Positions 26,275-35,276 are shown, counted from the first letter of the stretch. The stretch is DNA of 64,000 nt from CAZLCC01 sp964570845 (GCA_964570845.1 CAZMZB010000001.1:341960-405959), one strand, 5' to 3'. Notes: generated by a model from the letters alone, not told the origin. A program made the numbers and translations.

Positions 26275-26806
26275 ATTATTTTCCAATAAAGGAGATACTA
26301 TTATTGAAGTAATGTTCTCCACTGCGGTTGCGAGCCTTGTGATTGTTCTTGCGATGGCAGCTATGAATCGGGGTGTTGCAACCACGCAAATGGCAGTCGA
26401 GCATACACTTGTGAGGCAGGGAATTGATAGCCAAACAGAAGCGCTGCGATATCTTCGTGACAACAAAGGGGCAAGCGGCGCAACGAGTACTACTGCGGCA
26501 TGGAATAAAGTGATAGCACACCCAAGAACGAGCGCTACCCCCTTTTCCGGCCCTTGTGCGACTCCACCCTCGGACGCTTTTTATATAGACACGACAACTA
26601 CCGGTGCAGGGATGATAAAGCCTGCAAGCGGTGCAGGAGGAGCATCATCCGAGGTATTTGCTATTCCGGGTCGTGGAATATGGATTGAAGCGGTAAGTCC
26701 TTTGGGTGCAGCAAACTATGTGGATTTTCATATTCGGGCATGTTGGGAACCGCCCTTTAGCGGGCCGGATGCTACGCTCGGAACGATTGTGAGGTTAACA
26801 AAATGA
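26261..26806 (+). CDS. Minor pilin-like protein (second), GTG start
   Basis: About 181 aa. VVFHKLFSNKGDTIIEVMFSTAVASLVIVLAMAAMNRG is a prepilin N terminus in which the residue after the cleavage Gly is Asp rather than Phe, with Glu conserved. The GTG at 26261 is chosen because AGGGG lies about 8 nt upstream and the in-frame ATG further upstream would add an implausible leader. It overlaps the preceding gene and by 4 nt the following one. Confidence 0.82.
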   Translation: MVFHKLFSNKGDTIIEVMFSTAVASLVIVLAMAAMNRGVATTQMAVEHTLVRQGIDSQTEALRYLRDNKGASGATSTTAAWNKVIAHPRTSATPFSGPCATPPSDAFYIDTTTTGAGMIKPASGAGGASSEVFAIPGRGIWIEAVSPLGAANYVDFHIRACWEPPFSGPDATLGTIVRLTK

Positions 26807-27444
26807 CCAGAGCAAAAGGTTTTACGATTACTGAGTTGATGTTTGCGATGTCAATGCTTGCTATCGTATTATTAATTCTTTTGGCAAGTATTCTTCAGCT
26901 TACACGTACCTACAACAAAGGTATAACCTTAAAGCAAGTCAATCAAAACGGACGAGTGATTGGCGATGAGCTGACAAGAGCTATTCGTTTAGCCGGAACA
27001 GCCAGCATAGCTCAGCCGGCAAATAGGGATAGGGTGTGTTTTGGTAGTAACAGCTTTATCTGGACGAATGACAACTCGTCGAGTCTTGCAAAAACGTATA
27101 ATCGATATAACGGGGCGAGTGGTCAATTGGTAACGGGATTTGTAAAAGTGAGCGGAGTAAATCTATGTAGTTCTCCTAATAGCTTTGTTCCTAGAGACCA
27201 AGCAACCCAGCTTTTAAAGGGGGGAGAAGGTGCGGGAAGTGAAAATGATGAAAGCGGGCTTGTAATGAGGGGGGTAACGGTCAGCATTCCGCTTAACAGT
27301 AAATTAGTTAGCATCAGTTATACGATCTCTACCTCTGATCCTGACGGAGATTTAATAAGCAGCGGCAAATGTAAAGGAAGCAGTGGTGATGATTTTTGTG
27401 CTCTGAATCGATTTAATGTTACAGTATATGCAAGGGGATACTAG
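26803..27444 (+). CDS. Minor pilin-like protein (third, PilW-like)
   Basis: 213 aa. MTRAKGFTITELMFAMSMLAIVLLILLASILQL is a canonical class III signal with Glu5. The region after the helix (NGRVIGDELTRAIRLAGTA) resembles PilW/GspJ pseudopilins. It overlaps the second minor pilin by ATGA. Two G6 runs (27219-27224 and 27269-27274) lie inside it, but the frame is intact. Confidence 0.85.
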   Translation: MTRAKGFTITELMFAMSMLAIVLLILLASILQLTRTYNKGITLKQVNQNGRVIGDELTRAIRLAGTASIAQPANRDRVCFGSNSFIWTNDNSSSLAKTYNRYNGASGQLVTGFVKVSGVNLCSSPNSFVPRDQATQLLKGGEGAGSENDESGLVMRGVTVSIPLNSKLVSISYTISTSDPDGDLISSGKCKGSSGDDFCALNRFNVTVYARGY

Positions 27445-27449
27445 GGCAT

Positions 27450-28619
27450 ATGAATAAATACCATTTTGAAAATAACAAACATCATTTGAGTAAACAGCAT
27501 GGTGCCGCATCAATCTTTATCGTCATCTTTTTTGCACTATTAATTAGTGTAGTAACGCTCAGCTTTGTGCGGATTGTTAATCAGGATCAGCAGCAGGCAT
27601 TAAACAATGATCTTTCTCAAAGTGCCTATGATGCTGCCAAGGCCGGGGTAGTTGATGCCAACAGAGCGATAGCGTGGTGTAATGGTCGTTCCACAGCCAC
27701 AGAAAGAGTGGATTGTTTAGCGCAATTTGAAGATAAATGTGACGATTTGAGTAGCTTCAACGGTAGCTTAGGACTGCAGAAAGGTTCAGGGACGGAGGTA
27801 AAAGTTGGTCAAAATACAGAAGACCAAAAGCTCAATCAGTCATATACATGCGCGAAAATACAATACAGAACCTCCAGCATAACGCTGAGCCTAGGTAGCC
27901 AAAAAATGAGAGTTATTGAGCTGAAAAGTGATAGTCCAATCGGCTCTATCAATGTTGAATGGTTTAACAATAAAGATGCAGGAGTGAATCCGGGTACACC
28001 TATGAAATTTCCAGCATCTGGTTTCCCCAGATTAGCCACTAGCGGTAGCGCATGGGGAGGACAGACGACACCGCCATTACTTCGTATCCAGCTAGTACAA
28101 AGCAGCAGCGATGGCAGTTTTCGCCTTTCAGAGCTTAATAACAGCGCAAAAGCCGCTTTCTTATACCCTCACACCAGTGAAGGATCAAAAGCTGTTTTAT
28201 CAGGAGACTCCAGGGGTTCTCCAAAGTCTTCGCAGCCATCCGCTGTATCGTGTGATAATAATCGATTTATGAACAGCCAATTGGCCTGTAAGATTGAAGG
28301 ACTCGTTGTTCCGGTAAGTTCTAGCCAAAAAACTTACTTGGTTGTAGAGCCTATCTATAATGCCGCAACAGTGCAGGTATCCGCGCAAACAGCAGGGGGG
28401 TCAATCGTACAACTGCAAGGCTATCCTACAATTGATGTAACTGGTAAAGCTGGTGATCTCTTTCGAAGAATTAAAGTCACTTTAGATGCTAACAGCAGTT
28501 CTACAACCAGTGTTGGTGGTGATGATGCGCCTGGATTTGATTCCACGAAAACGCTTTGCAAGAACTTTTCAGTCGGTAAAGAATACCATCCTAGCACTGA
28601 TACTCGTTGCAATAACTAG
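27450..28619 (+). CDS. PilX-like minor pilus protein
   Basis: 389 aa. N-terminal SKQHGAASIFIVIFFALLISVVTLSFVRIVNQDQQQ is a PilX/GspK-type membrane helix preceded by GAAS rather than the GF/E prepilin site, so it may not be processed normally. SQSAYDAAKAGVVDANRAI is the PilX N-terminal pattern. The large C-terminal part (~300 aa) has several Cys and Ser-rich stretches. Last gene of the four-gene minor pilin run, 5 nt after the third. Minor pilins often prime assembly or carry adhesive domains; which applies here is unknown. Confidence 0.75.
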   Translation: MNKYHFENNKHHLSKQHGAASIFIVIFFALLISVVTLSFVRIVNQDQQQALNNDLSQSAYDAAKAGVVDANRAIAWCNGRSTATERVDCLAQFEDKCDDLSSFNGSLGLQKGSGTEVKVGQNTEDQKLNQSYTCAKIQYRTSSITLSLGSQKMRVIELKSDSPIGSINVEWFNNKDAGVNPGTPMKFPASGFPRLATSGSAWGGQTTPPLLRIQLVQSSSDGSFRLSELNNSAKAAFLYPHTSEGSKAVLSGDSRGSPKSSQPSAVSCDNNRFMNSQLACKIEGLVVPVSSSQKTYLVVEPIYNAATVQVSAQTAGGSIVQLQGYPTIDVTGKAGDLFRRIKVTLDANSSSTTSVGGDDAPGFDSTKTLCKNFSVGKEYHPSTDTRCNN

Positions 28620-28624
28620 TGTTT

Positions 28625-29539
28625 TTACGTAGCTTTGTGAAATTTTTCATGCACTTCTTTTAAGTGCTGGTCGGTTACGTGCGTATAAATCTGCGTCGTG
28701 GCAATGTTGCTATGCCCGAGCATACTCTGCACGCTACGAAGGTCTGCTCCGTTCATCAAAAGATCGGTCGCAAAGCTGTGGCGCATAGTGTGCGGTGAAA
28801 CATGTTTGGTAATGCCGGCAAGCTTGGCATATTTTTGAACAATTCTTTGGATACTTCGCGACGTCAGTCGTTTAAAATCGCCGCTGTTATCCGGTGAACC
28901 CGTCTTGCCGCTATAGCTGATAAAAAGCGGCGGCAGAGAATCAGTCCGCCGAGACAGGTAACTTGCGACATTCTCTGCCGCTTGTTCGCTGATAAACACC
29001 GGCCGGTCTTTCTGTCCTTTTCCCCGCACCATAAACTCACGGCGCTTCGTATTCACGTGATCACGGTTCAAACTAACCAGTTCCGACACACGCAAGCCGC
29101 TGGAAAGGAGCAATTCTATAATAGCCTTGTCGCGCAGGCCAACTTCAGTAGATGCGTCGATGGTGCTCACTAGGCGTTTAATCTCGTCTTTGCCTAGAAA
29201 TGTCACTTGTTTGCGATTAATCTTTGGTAGTTCAATTTTTGACGGTTCAAGCGTCTCGATATTTCGCTTTGAGCAGTAAGCGAGAAAACTGCGCAGCGCA
29301 ATCAGGTGATACCCTTGGGTAATGGTCGCTAGTTCATCATCGTTATCATTTTTATAGCGGTTCAGCCACAGCCGCCATTTTCGCACCATTTCGCTGTTTA
29401 TCTTTGAAACTTGCACGTCGCCGGCAAATTCTACTAGGCGTTGAAGGTAGAGGTGGTAATTCTCTACCGTTTTTTGCGAACGCCCGCGCTCTACTTCCAG
29501 GTGTTCTAAAAAGTCGATAATGAGTTCAGAAAGATACAT
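28625..29539 (-). CDS. xerD: Tyrosine recombinase, XerC/XerD-like
   Basis: 304 aa. N-terminal SAM-like core-binding domain (FLEHLEVERGRSQKTVENYHLYL), then the catalytic domain with SSGLRVSELVSL (Arg), VRGKGQKDRPV (Lys), SPHTMRHSFATDLL (His and Arg), LGHSNIATTQIYTHV (His and Tyr nucleophile). All catalytic residues are present. Length fits Xer dimer-resolution recombinases rather than phage integrases. I saw no paired attachment repeats around it. Convergent with the minor pilin run. Confidence 0.92.
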   Translation of the reverse strand: MYLSELIIDFLEHLEVERGRSQKTVENYHLYLQRLVEFAGDVQVSKINSEMVRKWRLWLNRYKNDNDDELATITQGYHLIALRSFLAYCSKRNIETLEPSKIELPKINRKQVTFLGKDEIKRLVSTIDASTEVGLRDKAIIELLLSSGLRVSELVSLNRDHVNTKRREFMVRGKGQKDRPVFISEQAAENVASYLSRRTDSLPPLFISYSGKTGSPDNSGDFKRLTSRSIQRIVQKYAKLAGITKHVSPHTMRHSFATDLLMNGADLRSVQSMLGHSNIATTQIYTHVTDQHLKEVHEKFHKAT

Positions 29540-29596
29540 ATGCTTTCAGTATAACGTAAATATTGTGCGACATAAAAAGAAACAACTCGACAAAGT

Positions 29597-29643
29597 ACTA
29601 GACGACTCGCTTATGCTTTTATATACTAATAAGCAATATGGCA
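29597..29643 (+). repeat. Promoter repeat, copy 1
   Basis: 47-nt block, 40 of 47 identical and ungapped to copy 2 at 31112-31158, including 21 identical bases GCTTATGCTTTTATATACTAA. It contains TAGACG, a 17-nt spacer, TATACT (29622-29627) and the ATG at 29638. Confidence 0.85.
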
Positions 29644-30171
29644 AACGATGCGCCAAAGCAGAAGAATAGCAAAAAACAACCCAAAAGGGCGCTCATTGTT
29701 GGCGTACTCGTTTTGTTTATTGTTCTTTTTGCTGGCGGTATCTTTTTGGCCTTTAAGTTAATAGACTCTTCACAGCCCAAGCAAGGGTCGCTTTCACCGC
29801 AAGAAGAAGCGATTGCCGAGCAACAGGAAGTAGTAAAGAGGGCAAGTGGTGAAGAGAAGGCCGAAGCATTAAATGACTTGGCGGGTTTATATGAAAATAA
29901 CAATCAACCCAATAAAGCCATTGAAGCTAGAAAAGAATCATATAACATTGAAAAAGACCCCAACACCGCTTCTTCAATTGCTCTCGCCGCTTGTAAGCAA
30001 AAAGACAAAGCAACGTGTCAGGAGTTTTTAGAGGCGACAATCAATGGTTTTAAAACCAATTCGGATAGCCCCAATGCCTCATTTTTACCCTACTATGAAC
30101 GACGTCTTGTCGCTGTTAAGCAGGGCAATCTCAAGGATGAACCGAGCTTTATGGAGGGGTTAGAACCGTAA
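29638..30171 (+). CDS. Membrane-anchored TPR-like protein
   Basis: 177 aa. Cytoplasmic basic start, one membrane helix (residues ~19-41), then an extracytoplasmic helical region. EEKAEALNDLAGLYENNNQPNKAIEARKESYNIEKDPN looks like one TPR-type repeat followed by degenerate ones. The start lies 10 nt after the -10 TATACT of the repeated promoter shared with the 1081-aa surface protein, so the two may be co-expressed. Exact function unknown. Confidence 0.7.
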   Translation: MANDAPKQKNSKKQPKRALIVGVLVLFIVLFAGGIFLAFKLIDSSQPKQGSLSPQEEAIAEQQEVVKRASGEEKAEALNDLAGLYENNNQPNKAIEARKESYNIEKDPNTASSIALAACKQKDKATCQEFLEATINGFKTNSDSPNASFLPYYERRLVAVKQGNLKDEPSFMEGLEP

Positions 30172-30225
30172 AGCTGAGACAGGGGTGAGACAGCATAGCG
30201 ACCTCGTTTTATATTGCTAAAGGTT

Positions 30226-30474
30226 GACAATTTTTAATCTTTGTTATACAGTGAAACTATCCAGTAAGCAAGAGAGTAAGCTGGAGGTAGTGCTCCCTAT
30301 TTTTAAAAACAATTTGAAAAATAGAAGACGGGCACTTTAATAAAAAAAGTTGAGAAGCTAAAACGTTTCTTACCTGGCTAACGCTGTGGTTTTTTCTGGA
30401 CTCTTAAAAACGGAAGAAACTGCCAGCGTTAGCTGGGTAATACCGCCCCGCTAAGAACCAACGGAGGTGACATC
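30226..30474 (+). ncRNA. Promoter and long structured leader of the foreign-looking secreted protein
   Basis: This gap holds TTGACA near 30226 and TATACA about 15 nt on, then ~220 nt of leader. Pairings seen: GTGC/GCAC enclosing CTATTTTT/AAAAATAG (about 30291-30337), and a 17-bp stem of TTACCTGGCTAACGCTG with CAGCGTTAGCTGGGTAA (about 30370-30440) that encloses GTTTTT/AAAAAC. It ends in a strong CGGAGGTGA Shine-Dalgarno. No riboswitch class was recognised. Confidence 0.6.
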
Positions 30475-31017
30475 ATGACTGTTTCCAAGCGAAACACGTT
30501 CATGTTCGCCGCCCTGGCTCTCATGGCTGGGGTGGCGATGATTATCGCATTCACTCTGAGTAGCAGCAACGTGACTCAGGCGAGTGCGAAGCAGACGCAA
30601 AGCAGCAAGGCGAAGACCAGCAAACTCGGCGGCCCGAAGTGGCAGTTGCAGTTTCAGAGGCGCTTCGACCCGATCCGCAAAGCGGTCTACTGGGGCAATG
30701 GCTCCGGCTGCAAGATCAACAAGGCAGCTCGTCTGTCGCGGAAGATCAACTGGCAGAAAGTGTTGCCCAAACTCCATGTCAATGTGGCGTGGAATGAAGG
30801 TGTCAGTCGCTGGATTACGTTCTATCCGCGGGCAATCATTGCTCTGGAACAGGGCAAAAAGAAGTTGTCGAAGCGGTTGGGCAAGAGAGGTAACGCATTG
30901 CTTCAGCGCGCTAGCCAGCAGGGTGAAATATCCACTCCTACGTCATCGCCCAATTTTGACACGATGTCGCAGGACCTGCTTCTTCTGAAGACTGGCTTTT
31001 ACATCTCGCACTGCTAG
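30475..31017 (+). CDS. Secreted protein of foreign composition, unknown function
   Basis: 180 aa. N-terminal hydrophobic segment (FMFAALALMAGVAMIIAFTL, residues ~9-28) is a signal peptide or anchor. The mature part is strongly basic with Trp and few acidic residues (GNGSGCKINKAARLSRKINWQKVLPKLHVNVAWNEG), and has two Cys (GCK and the final HC). Codon use is G/C-ending (CTG, GCG, AAG, ATC), unlike the A/T-ending neighbours, and the gene has a perfect GGAGGTGA ribosome-binding site, unusual in this window. Followed by a 12-bp hairpin. Probably acquired by transfer; no family recognised. Confidence 0.75.
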   Translation: MTVSKRNTFMFAALALMAGVAMIIAFTLSSSNVTQASAKQTQSSKAKTSKLGGPKWQLQFQRRFDPIRKAVYWGNGSGCKINKAARLSRKINWQKVLPKLHVNVAWNEGVSRWITFYPRAIIALEQGKKKLSKRLGKRGNALLQRASQQGEISTPTSSPNFDTMSQDLLLLKTGFYISHC

Positions 31018-31028
31018 TTTCTCAACCT

Positions 31029-31058
31029 GGTGACCCCTCGGTGAAACGAGGGGTCACC
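31029..31058 (+). terminator. Strong hairpin after the foreign gene
   Basis: GGTGACCCCTCG pairs perfectly with CGAGGGGTCACC around GTGAAA. It is followed by ATACCCCC, not a T run, so it may act as a 3'-end stabiliser rather than a simple intrinsic terminator. Confidence 0.7.
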
Positions 31059-31111
31059 ATACCCCCTGAGTATTGAGTTTCAAAGGCTTAGTTTTCAGGA
31101 GGTATTTAAAC

Positions 31112-31158
31112 ACTGGACGATCTGCTTATGCTTTTATATACTAAGAAGCAGCATGGCA
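31112..31158 (+). repeat. Promoter repeat, copy 2
   Basis: Second copy of the 47-nt promoter block (see 29597-29643). Contains TGGACG, 17-nt spacer, TATACT (31137-31142) and the start codon at 31153. Confidence 0.85.
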
Positions 31159-34100
31159 GCACAGCCAATTATAAAAGATAAAAATATATATACGCTCATT
31201 GTCAGCTATCTGGTTATAGGCGGTTTTTTTCTATTAGTTCATCTGTTTTTCTTTGCTCCTGTCGCCGAAGGGGCAGCCACGCAAAATATGCCCGCCCAGG
31301 ATGATTTCACGAATACTGGCGGACCGGGTGAGCCTGGTGTGAAGTTAGTTGTGTCTAATCAAAGCCCCGGTAACAGTTTGATAGCGCCACAATCGATAGT
31401 ACGTATTTATTCAAAAACAAAAAATGTTCGAGTTGAAATTGCTGGCTGGCGGCATTGTGCTGGTAATCATGACACGAATTATATTTCTAAGACAAACTTT
31501 ATGGTTTTTAGAACCAATCAGAATGAAATTCAATCGGGCTTTGCTAAGACACCGTTTGATAATGGCGGTAACTGTGGCAGTAATGAAACAAGAGTACTTA
31601 ATGTCACTGCGGGGCAAAAGTCACAATTGCCTGGTCATCGGGATTATTATGTTCTTATTTTTCGAGCCGATCTTACTGGTGGTGGGGTAAACAGCTTTAA
31701 CTTACGATCGCCAGGTAACAGAATAGGCTATTCCGATACTGCCAGTGAACGCTTTGCCTTGCAAGACAGAACCCGTGATTATAATACGAAAATGAATGCT
31801 AAGTTTGAGTTTGCACCGCCATGTGATTTCACTAGGAATCAAACGGTTTATTTACGTTGGTCAGATGATGACTATAACGCTTCACCACAATCACCATTTA
31901 ATGGTCAGCTTGATGCATCTTTAGAGGAAAGAGCGCCAGGTAGTGGTTGGAGGACAATTATAGGGAGTATGAAGAATAAATTTAGGGGAAGTCAAAGTTC
32001 AAGTAGTCAGGATTTTGTGGCAAAACCTGACCATAAATATCGCTGGACGTGGAAAAATGTCGCCAAAAGCAATGGTATTCAATTCAAATTGCCATTTGAC
32101 AGCTTTTGGTTTGATACCGACTGTCCACCTGAAGAAGGCTGGCGTAACACCGTTGCCACTTCTGTGAACCTCAAAAGAGTTCAATTTGTGAGGGTCGATG
32201 TTCCTGCCGGCCCGGATACGAAGCCCACAAAGCCTAATCAGCCGAACGTACCCAAGCCGAATGCCAATAACCCAGGCTCACTACAATATACTCCTGGTAT
32301 GGACTGTAGCGAGTTTAGTAGCCAGACTAATAGGAATCGGTGTAATACTTGGAATGACTATCATAATAGATTAGATGACTATCGCGATCGACTAAGTAAG
32401 TATAACGCTCGCCAAGCTGCTAAACAGACTAACCGTGATCGAGCAGTTAACGCATTGCATAGGATTCGCTTTACGCATAAAATCACTAACCGCGCTCCTT
32501 CTGCAGCTAACGTCAAGCACGGTGCCACACCAGCCAATAGTGGTGGTTGTAGCAGCAGTACCGCCATTTCCTCTTATTGTGCTCGCATACAATACCGTGT
32601 CTTTGATCAGTCTAATGGGGGATGGAGTGAGTGGCGATGGCGTTTCTCTGACAATTCAGCCGTTTCATCAGCTAGTGAGTCTCAGGAAAATATTAACAAT
32701 CGTGGTTACAGCGTTCGCCTAGACAAGCGACAAACAAGACACGTTTATCGTGATATTTGGAATACGGCTCAACGTCCTCAGGGTATGCCACCCGCCTCAA
32801 AATCGATGGATGACTCGCCGCGTACGACGGCTGTGAATCTTCACCATTTATTAAAAGCTCCTCAGCAAGGTGATCAATATTGTGAGCGTGTTGCTACAAG
32901 AAAGCAATCTTTCCGTAATAATGAACGTATTCAAAGCGCTCCGAAGTGTGTAGAACTATATCCGCACGATGAAGGCGAGCCGTACTGGAATTTAAAACCG
33001 ATGATTTCTGTGGGTGGCATTGTGCCGCAAGGAGAAAATGTTACCCCTCAAGCACTTGTCTATCTACCGGTCAATGATAATGGTTATGATAATGATGACG
33101 ACATTGAAGAACCCGGCAAAGATGGTGACGGGCCAGATGGAGAGCCGTATACTTCAGCTCAAACCGTTTGGGAGGTGAGCACATTCACTATGCCACCAAA
33201 CTTTTCGCTAGGCGATCTTGATCACGGTAACCTAGACACGGTTAATATGAATGGTCTTGGCGGCTGTCAGTGGATCATGCAACAAGCGCCAATGGCTCAG
33301 AATTGTCATCCAAACAGCAATGCTGTGGGTACGTGGAATCCGAGTCATGCGCCAACTGGTTTATCTCCTAACCCGGGCGGCACTGGTCATTTACCGGTTG
33401 GTTCACAGATTTGCTTCATGACAAGCGTGAACCACCCCATGGAAGGTCATCCTGGCGATGCGGCGATAAGGGGGCATTGGCGACATAGTCCTGCTGCCTG
33501 TGCAACGATAGTAAAAGCACCCAAAGTACAGTTCTTGAATGGCGATGTCCGAGCCGGACGTGGTTTCGAAGGATATAATATGGAGGGTCAGCTTGATGCA
33601 ACTCCTGGAGTATGTTCGCCAGCGGCTGGAAATAAGGCCAATATCGTGACAAGCTCCTCTGCTTACGGCTCATGGGTGGAATATGGTGCTTTTGCAACGG
33701 GTCAGATTGCTGGCTTTAGTTCAGCCGCGACACCATCAAGTACTCGGTTAACATTTGGTAATAACGGTACCTCTGGTAATTTCACCTTTGCGAACTGTAT
33801 GCCGAATTACTTTGGATGGGTAGATGATACCAAGGCTACTAATGTTAACGGTCAAGCGAGTGGTCTGAATGTAGCAAGTCTTAATGGTAATGCGCAAAAT
33901 CAGTATATGACAACAGGTCAAAACGTTACTATCAACGGAGCGTCTAATATAGCGAACAAAGCTATCCTAAAGGTAAGTGGTGGAAATGTTACCATCAATG
34001 GCAATCTTACTTTTGCTAATGGACCATATAGTTCAATCGGTGATCTGCCACAACTCATCATCATTGCCGATGGTGACATCACTATTAATGAAAACGTAGA

Positions 34101-34398
34101 GCAGATTGATGCCTGGTTGATTGCCAGAGGAAAGATTAATACGTGCGGCAGTAATGTGACTCCTAATAATTTCCAGTGTACGAGACAGTTGCGTATTAAT
34201 GGTCCTGTTGCCGCTTCAAAGCTGAACCTCTATCGAACGTTTGGCGCTGATATGACAACGCCCGATGTCTCAAGGCCTGCGGAATTATTTACCTTGCATC
34301 CGGTGCATTTGCTGAAGCGTTATGCGCCAAATGATCGAAACAGTACCAATCCGAGCACGACTATTCTCTCTGAAATAGAATTGCCACCTCGCTACTAG
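31153..34398 (+). CDS. Large surface/secreted protein, unknown family
   Basis: 1081 aa. One N-terminal hydrophobic segment (residues ~12-34, LIVSYLVIGGFFLLVHLFFF) acts as signal anchor. The exported part has ~20 Cys, a Pro/Asn linker (PTKPNQPNVPKPNANNPG, ~355-373), a charged coiled segment (DYHNRLDDYRDRLSKYNARQ), an acidic D/N loop (NDNGYDNDDDIEEPGKDGDG, ~640-660) and a C-terminal stretch of repeated NVTING, NLTFANG and DITINEN motifs (~925-1010) like the rungs of a right-handed beta helix. It lies downstream of the pilus locus and is expressed from a promoter duplicated upstream of the TPR protein. An adhesin or host-contact role is inference. Confidence 0.7.
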   Translation: MAAQPIIKDKNIYTLIVSYLVIGGFFLLVHLFFFAPVAEGAATQNMPAQDDFTNTGGPGEPGVKLVVSNQSPGNSLIAPQSIVRIYSKTKNVRVEIAGWRHCAGNHDTNYISKTNFMVFRTNQNEIQSGFAKTPFDNGGNCGSNETRVLNVTAGQKSQLPGHRDYYVLIFRADLTGGGVNSFNLRSPGNRIGYSDTASERFALQDRTRDYNTKMNAKFEFAPPCDFTRNQTVYLRWSDDDYNASPQSPFNGQLDASLEERAPGSGWRTIIGSMKNKFRGSQSSSSQDFVAKPDHKYRWTWKNVAKSNGIQFKLPFDSFWFDTDCPPEEGWRNTVATSVNLKRVQFVRVDVPAGPDTKPTKPNQPNVPKPNANNPGSLQYTPGMDCSEFSSQTNRNRCNTWNDYHNRLDDYRDRLSKYNARQAAKQTNRDRAVNALHRIRFTHKITNRAPSAANVKHGATPANSGGCSSSTAISSYCARIQYRVFDQSNGGWSEWRWRFSDNSAVSSASESQENINNRGYSVRLDKRQTRHVYRDIWNTAQRPQGMPPASKSMDDSPRTTAVNLHHLLKAPQQGDQYCERVATRKQSFRNNERIQSAPKCVELYPHDEGEPYWNLKPMISVGGIVPQGENVTPQALVYLPVNDNGYDNDDDIEEPGKDGDGPDGEPYTSAQTVWEVSTFTMPPNFSLGDLDHGNLDTVNMNGLGGCQWIMQQAPMAQNCHPNSNAVGTWNPSHAPTGLSPNPGGTGHLPVGSQICFMTSVNHPMEGHPGDAAIRGHWRHSPAACATIVKAPKVQFLNGDVRAGRGFEGYNMEGQLDATPGVCSPAAGNKANIVTSSSAYGSWVEYGAFATGQIAGFSSAATPSSTRLTFGNNGTSGNFTFANCMPNYFGWVDDTKATNVNGQASGLNVASLNGNAQNQYMTTGQNVTINGASNIANKAILKVSGGNVTINGNLTFANGPYSSIGDLPQLIIIADGDITINENVEQIDAWLIARGKINTCGSNVTPNNFQCTRQLRINGPVAASKLNLYRTFGADMTTPDVSRPAELFTLHPVHLLKRYAPNDRNSTNPSTTILSEIELPPRY

Positions 34399-34433
34399 TA
34401 GAGAACTCAATTTCAGGTTAAAATTATAACAAG

Positions 34434-35228
34434 ATGAGTATATTTGAAGCAGCTCTACTGGGAGTAGTGCAGGGATTGACAGAGTTTATCCCTATTTCCA
34501 GCTCCGGGCATTTGGTGATTGGGCAATATTTCTTTCAAGGCAGCTCCAACCATTTATTTTTGGAATTTATCAATATAGGCACGGTCGTTGCCCTGCTGAT
34601 CTACTTTCGTAAGAGAATCATCGCTATCTTACAGGATATTTTTGTGCAGAAAAAATATGATTTGGCGCGAAATATCATCATCACAGCACTCCCCGCTGGA
34701 ATAATCGGTTTTTTCTTTGCTGATTTTATCGCTGCGACAGCGTTTTTTAATAATATTTGGGTGGTCGTCGTAGCATTAGCGTTAGTCGGTGTTTTGATGA
34801 TTGTACTTGAAAAACTGCCAAAGAAATCTCCAGTGAAGAGCGGTGAGACATTGAACGCTCCCCGAGCACTTGCTATTGGTATTGCTCAGGTATGTGCACT
34901 TATCCCCGGAGTATCTCGTTCCGGCTCAACCATTATTGCCGGGCGTTTTATGGGCTTAAAACCGGATGTGGCGGCAGAATATAGTTTTTTAGTATCTATT
35001 CCTATCATGCTGGGTGTGACGGCCAAAGTGTTTTTAAAGGTGGGTGATAGGGCCTATTTTGCGGCTAACTGGGAAATGCTGATAATTGGCAACATTACAG
35101 CGCTGATTTCTGGCCTCATTGCGATTGGCTTTTTGATGAAATATCTGTCCAAAAACGACCTATCACTTTTTGGCTGGTACCGCGTCGGCCTCGCAGCGTT
35201 GGTTTTAACTGTTCTTCTGTTACAATAG
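34434..35228 (+). CDS. uppP: Undecaprenyl-diphosphate phosphatase UppP/BacA
   Basis: 264 aa multi-pass membrane enzyme recycling the cell-wall lipid carrier. Contains LGVVQGLTEFIPISSSGHLVIG (first signature with Glu and Ser) and CALIPGVSRSGSTIIAGRFMGL (second signature with the catalytic Arg/Ser). Length is typical. A TATAAC -10 ends 4 nt before the ATG, so the mRNA is probably leaderless. Confidence 0.96.
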   Translation: MSIFEAALLGVVQGLTEFIPISSSGHLVIGQYFFQGSSNHLFLEFINIGTVVALLIYFRKRIIAILQDIFVQKKYDLARNIIITALPAGIIGFFFADFIAATAFFNNIWVVVVALALVGVLMIVLEKLPKKSPVKSGETLNAPRALAIGIAQVCALIPGVSRSGSTIIAGRFMGLKPDVAAEYSFLVSIPIMLGVTAKVFLKVGDRAYFAANWEMLIIGNITALISGLIAIGFLMKYLSKNDLSLFGWYRVGLAALVLTVLLLQ

Positions 35229-35276
35229 TTTGAGAAGAAAAAAGTTATTCGTTATTTAAAAGAGGAGCAGTTATTT

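Noticed and set aside
27219..28400. G6 runs in the minor pilin genes (27219-27224, 27269-27274, 28395-28400) as further phase-variation tracts
   Set aside because: Reading frames are intact and six G is too short to argue for hypermutability without population data.
30584..30988. Arg-rich alternative frame inside the foreign secreted gene
   Set aside because: Frame created by high GC; lacks a start signal, while the chosen frame has a signal peptide and perfect Shine-Dalgarno.
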